Of a stretch of DNA of 64,000 nt, positions 58,244 to 64,000 are shown one piece after another. The notes below the pieces were generated by a model that was given only the letters and a program-made list of their open reading frames with translations, made no database searches and was not told the DNA's origin. The DNA comes from Bacteroidota bacterium (GTDB lineage Bacteria > Bacteroidota > Bacteroidia > M30B66): positions 53,936-117,935 of the forward strand of contig JAIXUS010000013.1 of the NCBI GenBank assembly GCA_027483445.1. Reading direction: 5' to 3'. How positions within the stretch are numbered: position 1 is the stretch's first letter; every line of letters starts with the position of its first letter. The position numbers and the translations under genes were made by a program.

Positions 58244-59464
58244 ATGATTCCGTTTTCACCGCCACACCTGAGCGAGAGCGCTATAGAGGAAGTAGTGGCA
58301 ACCCTGCGTAGCGGTTGGATTACAACCGGCCCTCGCACCAAGTTGCTGGAGCAGAAATTGGCAGATTATGTGGGAGCCCCAAAGGTTTTGTGCTTAAATT
58401 CGGCTACTGCCGGACTCGAAATTATGCTCCGTTGGTTTGGTGTTGGTCCGGGCGATGAGGTTATTGTGCCGGCCTACACATATTCGGCCACCGCAAACGT
58501 TGTTGAGCATTGCGGGGCTACAGTAGTGTTTGCTGATGTGAGGGAGGCTGATTTTAACATACAGGTGTCGTGTGTAGAGAAGCTCATTACAGAGCGTACC
58601 AAGGTGATTATGCCTGTAGATTTTGCCGGCTGGCCATGCGATTACGATGCGCTTCAGGCGCTTGTCGAAAGACCTGATATTCTCCAGCGATTCAATCCTC
58701 AAACAGAGGCTCAGCGGCAGTTGCGACGAATACTTCTGCTTTCTGATGCAGCGCATTCTGTTGGTGCTCGCTATAAAGGCCGCCGCACCGGTACGCTTGC
58801 TGATGCTACCGTATTTTCGTTCCACGCGGTGAAAAACCTCACCACTGCCGAAGGCGGGGCTGTGGTGCTCAACTTGCCTGCTCCTTTCGACAATGAGGCC
58901 ATCTACACCTATCTGGCTATGGCCACTTTACACGGGCAAAATAAGGATGCCCTCGCCAAGACCCAGAAGGGCAATTGGCGTTACGACATTCTCGAGCCGG
59001 GTTATAAATGCAACATGACCGATATTATGGCGGCCATTGGACTCGTAGAATTAGAGCGTTATGAATCGGAAATTTTACCCCGCCGGCGAGAAATCGTGAA
59101 GCGTTATGATGCCTTTTTTCGAACCACTTCCTGGGCCGAGCTCCCCATTTCGGAAGCGGGCGACTCCTATTCCTGCTTCCACCTTTATCCTTTGCGTATT
59201 TACGGTATCACCGAAGCGCAACGCGACGAGATCATTCGACGCATTTTTGAGCAAGACGTGAGCGTGAACGTCCATTTTATTCCAGTGCCCATGATGAGTT
59301 ATTACCGCTCCAAGGGCTACGACATTGCGCGTTATCCGATGACGTATTACAACTATAGCCGGGAGATTAGCCTTCCGGTTTTTGAAGATTTGCGTCCTGA
59401 GTTGCAGGATCGGGTTATTCAGGCGGTATTGAATGCAGTTACCTCAGTGATTCAGCAGCCTTAA
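58244..59464 (+). CDS. DegT/DnrJ/EryC1/StrS family PLP-dependent aminotransferase
   Basis: 'MIPFSPPHLSESAIEEVVATLRSGWITTGPRTKLLEQKLADYVGAPKVLCLNSATAGLEIML', 'VFSFHAVKNLTTAEGGAVV'. Confidence 0.95.
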   Translation: MIPFSPPHLSESAIEEVVATLRSGWITTGPRTKLLEQKLADYVGAPKVLCLNSATAGLEIMLRWFGVGPGDEVIVPAYTYSATANVVEHCGATVVFADVREADFNIQVSCVEKLITERTKVIMPVDFAGWPCDYDALQALVERPDILQRFNPQTEAQRQLRRILLLSDAAHSVGARYKGRRTGTLADATVFSFHAVKNLTTAEGGAVVLNLPAPFDNEAIYTYLAMATLHGQNKDALAKTQKGNWRYDILEPGYKCNMTDIMAAIGLVELERYESEILPRRREIVKRYDAFFRTTSWAELPISEAGDSYSCFHLYPLRIYGITEAQRDEIIRRIFEQDVSVNVHFIPVPMMSYYRSKGYDIARYPMTYYNYSREISLPVFEDLRPELQDRVIQAVLNAVTSVIQQP

Positions 59465-59544
59465 CAGAGTACCGACCCTCATTTTGAACTTGGTAGACAT
59501 TTTAATCGCAGAAAAAACTACATTTGCGTTTCGAGTTGATAACC

Positions 59545-59751
59545 ATGCAGAAAGCACTGTTTCTATTTGGCCTCGTGGCCCTCATGCTCTCGGCTCCGGC
59601 TTGTAATAAAGATTGCTACAATCCCAGTCTGGAAGCTGAATTCTCTAAAAAAGCTTGTCCAACCGATTGCCCCGGCGTGGTAGGGTGTGATGGAAAAACC
59701 TATTGCAACGAATGCGAAGCCAATAGAGTAGGAGTAGCAGTTGACAAGTAA
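59545..59751 (+). CDS. Kazal-type protease-inhibitor-domain lipoprotein
   Basis: 'LMLSAPACNKDC' lipobox; 'CPTDCPGVVGCDGKTYCNECEANRVGV' Kazal motif. Confidence 0.8.
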   Translation: MQKALFLFGLVALMLSAPACNKDCYNPSLEAEFSKKACPTDCPGVVGCDGKTYCNECEANRVGVAVDK

Positions 59752-60079
59752 GTCTGATCAAAATCGCTTACCAAAATTGAAGGCTTAGGCTTTTCAAGTT
59801 TACTGTTTCAACCGAACGATGCCCCTAATCTCCGCTGAATGAAGGCGATGGCCGTAACGCATCAATTTGCGCGTTGATGTTCAAAGGGGAAAAAACACGA
59901 AAACGAATTGTTGGGCTTCAGGCTTTGATTGTCGATGTTCGATAGAGCATTGGCGGAAGTTGTTGGTAGCGTAGGTGAATTCTGCATTTTCCTATGAGGC
60001 TGCTGTTGAGGTGCTTGCGGGGGCCTCCAACCTCCTCCCCGAGTTCAAGATCGGAAATCATAAAATCATCCACAAGCGT

Positions 60080-60099
60080 TAAACGTTTATAAACGTTTA
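60080..60099. repeat. Perfect 20-bp palindrome
   Basis: TAAACGTTTATAAACGTTTA. Confidence 0.9.
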
Positions 60100-60586
60100 G
60101 TTTTCAACAGTTTCGTTTATAATTTATCTTGTTCATAAGTGGCTTTTTTTTGAACTTTATGTCAGGGCGGGGACGCGTGTCTCCCGTGCTAACCGGTTGG
60201 CTTTAGCGACCGCGAACGAAACGGGTGCATGATGGATTTCCCGGGGTACATGCGTTCGCTATAAATCCTCACCAATGCCAACCCTGATGGTATTCTCGAC
60301 ACGAAACATTTTATGCACAGTACTATTCAATATTATTGCCTTAAACGTATGATGCTGTAGGTGCAGCAAAGCATTCATCGAAATTGTTGTTGTCTTATCA
60401 AGTAAACCCGCACTACAATTCGTTCCAGTTTCAAAAAGGCTCAATTTTCAGCATTTTTACCACCCAAGTCCCTTGTATACTCCTGACTCATCATTTGCCG
60501 GCCAAAACCATTAGCGAAACGGGGCGTCACACACTATCGACTTGTAGTCTGAAGAGATTCGCTATCATTGGAGTCTCATTCGTGTG

Positions 60587-61150
60587 ATGAATTACCTAGA
60601 TACCATTCAGCAATACATCAACAATTTACCACACGAGGTACACCAAGCCTTAAATGGGGCTTCGGTTATACGACATTATAAAAAGGGCGATTTGCTCCTA
60701 AAACAGGGCGAGGTATGCCAACGGAGTTTCCATCTACATTCTGGAATTGCACGGAAATATTATCTGAATGATGGCAAGGAAATCACAACCGAAATTTATT
60801 TTAAAAATGACCTTGCTCTATCTTTTGAAAGCTATGTGCTTCAGACGCCCGGACACGAATATATTGAGGCCCTAAGTGATCTCGATGCCTCAATAATGCC
60901 CTTTCAGGCCTTCCGCGCATTGCGCAAAAAGTTTCCGGCCTTAATGGAATTGGATGTGATGCTCTCTGAATACTACGCCATTTGGCTCGAACAAAGGCTT
61001 TTTCAGTTTTATACCCTCGATGCCACATTAAGGTACAAGGCTATGCTCGAAAAGAGTCCACAGCTTGTGCAATTCATTCCGCTTACCATACTGGCCTCCT
61101 ACCTTGGGATCTCTCTCGAAACGCTCAGCAGAATACGCGCTAAAATCTGA
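60587..61150 (+). CDS. Crp/Fnr family transcriptional regulator
   Basis: 'HYKKGDLLLKQGEVCQRSFHLHSGIARKYYLNDGKEITTEIYF' cNMP-binding domain; C-terminal HTH 'LTILASYLGISLETLSRIRAKI'. Confidence 0.9.
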   Translation: MNYLDTIQQYINNLPHEVHQALNGASVIRHYKKGDLLLKQGEVCQRSFHLHSGIARKYYLNDGKEITTEIYFKNDLALSFESYVLQTPGHEYIEALSDLDASIMPFQAFRALRKKFPALMELDVMLSEYYAIWLEQRLFQFYTLDATLRYKAMLEKSPQLVQFIPLTILASYLGISLETLSRIRAKI

Positions 61151-61338
61151 GACCCTTTCTTTGACATAAGTCAAATATTTTCATTCGGTTTCGCTTCAGT
61201 TTTGCACTGCCCGTTTCTTGTTGCAACGAAGGTCATCCGCGGTTTACCGCAATTTACCCTCTAAGAGCTTCAGGCCACGACAAAGTTTCTGATTGTTAAA
61301 AAACGATAACTGTTTTACCCAGCCGCAATTACTTCAGC

Positions 61339-62421
61339 ATGAAAACTCACCGAATACCGGGTTTCGATCTCGCACGAGCCTATGCCATTTTTGGAATGTT
61401 TATTGTAAACTTTAATACCGTTTTTGGAAATGTTACCAGCCAAGAAGGCCTGTTTGGCTTGCTCAATGCCTTCAACGGAAACTCCAGTGTACTCTTTGTT
61501 ATTTTGGCAGGTATGGGCGTTTCACTGATGACAAGTCAGGCACTCCTCCAACCTCAGCAACAGCCCCAGAGTAAAGCAATAGTGCTTAAGCGATCGTGGT
61601 TTCTCTTTGTTTTTGGGCTCCTGTTTTTTCTTTGGTGGCCGGCCGATATCTTGCATTTCTATGGTGGCTACATGCACCTTGCCGCCTTTCTGCTCTTTGT
61701 TCCGCGTAGTACTTTGCTTTGGACAGCCTTTGGTGCTATCCTGGTGTTTCATTTGCTTTGGCTGTTTATTCCGTATGATACTGGTTGGGATTTCCAAACC
61801 TTTGCCTATCAAGACTTCTGGACAGTCACAGGCTTTCTTCGCAATACCTTCTACAACGGTTGGAACCCCATTTTTCCGTGGCTGGCCTTTTTCCTTTTAG
61901 GTATGTTTCTCGGTCGACTTAATTGGCAGAAACATCAAACTGCTCAGCAAACGATTACCATTGGTGCATTGGTGTATGTGCTGTTCCGGGTATTTCAATA
62001 CCTACTTACCCTTCGTGATATACACCCGGATATTAAACTCTATATGAATGCCGATTACCTTCCGCCTTTTCTTCCATTTATGCTGAGCACCGCCTCATTC
62101 TCATTGTTCATTATTGGCCTTTCGATAGCTTTGGGTAAGAGGGCAGAAGAAAAGACATGGCTGCGCGTGGTGGTTCAAACTGGCCAAATGACCTTGAGCC
62201 ATTATTGTCTCCATTTAACACTAGGCTTGTGGGGATTGGCCTGCCTGAGTGGAAAATCGCTCAGTCTTGATCTTATTCTTCAGCCTCCAAGCTCAGCCTG
62301 GCTCATTCTTGGCTATGCATTAGGCTATTTCTTGCTCACAGTGATATTCTCCGCCCTTTGGCGCCGTCATTTCTCACTTGGCCCTATGGAATGGCTTATG
62401 CGAAAGCTAACAAAAACATAA
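61339..62421 (+). CDS. DUF418-family membrane protein
   Basis: 'RIPGFDLARAYAIFGMFIVNF..', C-terminal 'VVQTGQMTLSHYCLHLTLGLW..ALWRRHFSLGPMEWLMRKLT'. Confidence 0.85.
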   Translation: MKTHRIPGFDLARAYAIFGMFIVNFNTVFGNVTSQEGLFGLLNAFNGNSSVLFVILAGMGVSLMTSQALLQPQQQPQSKAIVLKRSWFLFVFGLLFFLWWPADILHFYGGYMHLAAFLLFVPRSTLLWTAFGAILVFHLLWLFIPYDTGWDFQTFAYQDFWTVTGFLRNTFYNGWNPIFPWLAFFLLGMFLGRLNWQKHQTAQQTITIGALVYVLFRVFQYLLTLRDIHPDIKLYMNADYLPPFLPFMLSTASFSLFIIGLSIALGKRAEEKTWLRVVVQTGQMTLSHYCLHLTLGLWGLACLSGKSLSLDLILQPPSSAWLILGYALGYFLLTVIFSALWRRHFSLGPMEWLMRKLTKT

Positions 62422-62641
62422 AGGTGGTAGGATGTCGTTAACGTTTTAGGCTCTCCGAACGGCACTGCCAAAGGGCTTTCCTTAAGCCGGAAGTGCGCCC
62501 ATTGCAATAATAACAGTTGCAAATCCGATTTTGAGTCAATCAAACCTAGCGAATTTTGGCCTATCGAGATTGCGGTAGTTTATGGGTTTTATCCCGATTC
62601 AGGCTGTTGATGACCAACTATCTTTACCCAAAAAGAATTCT

Positions 62642-62932
62642 ATGATTATGGCAAGCCGTTGGTTTTTTTTAAGTGTGGTTGTGATGACCCTCTATTCCTG
62701 CAATAGCCTAAGCGAAGAGGTTGAAAAGAAGATGAACAACTTACAGAATAAAGCCGATTCGCTTGATGCTCTGATTAATCAAGAAGTAGAAAAGGTAACC
62801 AACCTCGATTCTCTGGTGAACACTGAGCATGAAAAGGTAAAGCAGCTAGATTCGCTTATACAAAAAAACGGCTCACGCATCGACTCTCTGGCCGGTTCTA
62901 AGGCAAAGCAATTGGAAAAATGGGTGCACTAA
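62642..62932 (+). CDS. Small coiled-coil lipoprotein
   Basis: 'MTLYSCNSLSEEVEKKMNNLQNKADSLDALINQEVEKVTNLDSLVN' lipobox and heptads. Confidence 0.6.
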   Translation: MIMASRWFFLSVVVMTLYSCNSLSEEVEKKMNNLQNKADSLDALINQEVEKVTNLDSLVNTEHEKVKQLDSLIQKNGSRIDSLAGSKAKQLEKWVH

Positions 62933-63191
62933 ATTCCTGTAATTTAGGTTTACTGAAAAAGTTAGAAATGCAGCAAATTCCACACGACAGGGCGAAGCCG
63001 CGTATTGAATAAGGCAGGCCGAGGGCTGAACAGTAAATGCTAAACTTTTGGCTAACGTGACATCTCGCTTTAAAAAATTTGAGGGTCAAGGATTTTCGAA
63101 TGCCTAACTAAAACCACCAGAATTAGACCTAATCAAAGAGGGTTTAAAACTCTATGAAAACCGCGGTTGAGTTTTTTTCAGTAAGTCTTAC

Positions 63192-63623
63192 CTAATAATT
63201 CATTGGGTATTTCTTGTCAATCCAATCTTCGTTAATCCCCTCGATAAGATTGAGGATTTTTACGTTTTTGAAGCCCAGTGCGCTAAGCTTTTCGAGGGCA
63301 ATGGGTATGTTCGGACAGTTTTCTAACTTACAACAACCGCAATACACCACAATTTCTCGGTTCTTGGGTACCTTTTTCATCGCTTCAACCAGCTTTTGAT
63401 ACTTAGATGGAGAGCTTACAATGCCCACTTCAATTGCGTTTTTAATGTTGCGTTCAACACCCATATTCAAAATAAGAGGCTGGGCAGAGGCCGGCTTGCT
63501 GTAAGCCTCATTGAGTTTTGAAGGCTGTAAAAGTTGCTCGGCCTTAAACGAATTGGGCTGAGAATATATGAATTGGCTGAATAAGAGCGAGCAGAGGAGA
63601 GTGAGAAGTCTTGTTGATTTCAT
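63192..63623 (-). CDS. Secreted rhodanese-like protein
   Basis: 'NREIVVYCGCCKLENCPNIPIALEKLSALGFKNVKILNLIEGINEDW'; signal peptide MKSTRLLTLLCSLLFSQFIYSQ. Confidence 0.7.
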   Translation of the reverse strand: MKSTRLLTLLCSLLFSQFIYSQPNSFKAEQLLQPSKLNEAYSKPASAQPLILNMGVERNIKNAIEVGIVSSPSKYQKLVEAMKKVPKNREIVVYCGCCKLENCPNIPIALEKLSALGFKNVKILNLIEGINEDWIDKKYPMNY

Positions 63624-64000
63624 GGTACAATAAAACACACATTTAACGCAACATTAATGCATTTAGTTCAATCGCCCAAACCTCATCTACCCCTGTAGAA
63701 GTTAAAGAGCCCAAAAATCCAACTCTCAGAGCGCATTACGGATTATCTCAAGCCTCTGGTTGAGTATTGGCTTCGGATTCCCAATGGATATTAATCAAAG
63801 CAATTATTTTGGGGTGGCAGAAAGTCAGAAGAGCAGCTTTAGCTTCCATTGTTGAATAAAGCCAAAGCTCCAGGCTCAGTGTGAACCCGATTTTATACTG
63901 TGCAATGATCAAGTGCATTTCTGCCGGCTCAACAAAATAGCTACATAGCTCTCGATAAAATAGAATATATACTTAGATTTGGGAAGCATACTGTAATATA

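Noticed and set aside
1-64000. DGR reverse transcriptase or template repeat inside the window
   Set aside because: No ORF in the supplied track shows an RT YxDD-type motif, and I found no A-rich template copy of the variable core. Any RT/TR must lie outside, so I do not annotate one.

Overview
This is a 64 kb Bacteroidota-type chromosomal window. The type is inferred from T9SS C-terminal sorting domains and gene content. There are three zones. (A) About 0.2-24.5 kb is an accessory island. It holds a tandem array of five large signal-peptide-bearing paralogs that share an N-terminal FlgT_N/LPP20-like module and coiled coil, joined to C-type-lectin-fold modules (one FISUMP, four SUMF1/FGE-like). 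A decayed sixth FGE-like copy follows, then a secreted protein plus a secreted caspase-like (C14) protein, a membrane class III adenylate cyclase with a propeller-type sensor, two Sel1-like proteins and a trypsin-like lipoprotein. Two of the FGE-like genes end in near-identical 3' cassettes. In a ~98 bp core about a quarter of positions differ, with no indels and with changes concentrated in codons expected from AAC-rich templates. This looks like a pair of diversity-generating retroelement (DGR) variable repeats. No reverse transcriptase or template repeat was recognised in the window, so the DGR assignment is an inference. A 32-bp element recurs almost unchanged downstream of three of these genes or remnants. 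(B) About 24.5-26.9 kb is mostly non-coding or decayed sequence with a 110-bp tandem repeat and a strong hairpin. (C) About 26.9-64 kb is mainly housekeeping and envelope genes: DEAD-box helicase, subtilase, OsmC, MnmA, thioredoxins, M23 peptidase, ZapA, RNase Y, a polysaccharide biosynthesis cluster, a large T9SS beta-helix protein with a 30-Asp tract, an aminotransferase, a Kazal-domain lipoprotein, Crp/Fnr and DUF418. Assignments come from reading motifs by eye; no database search was run.
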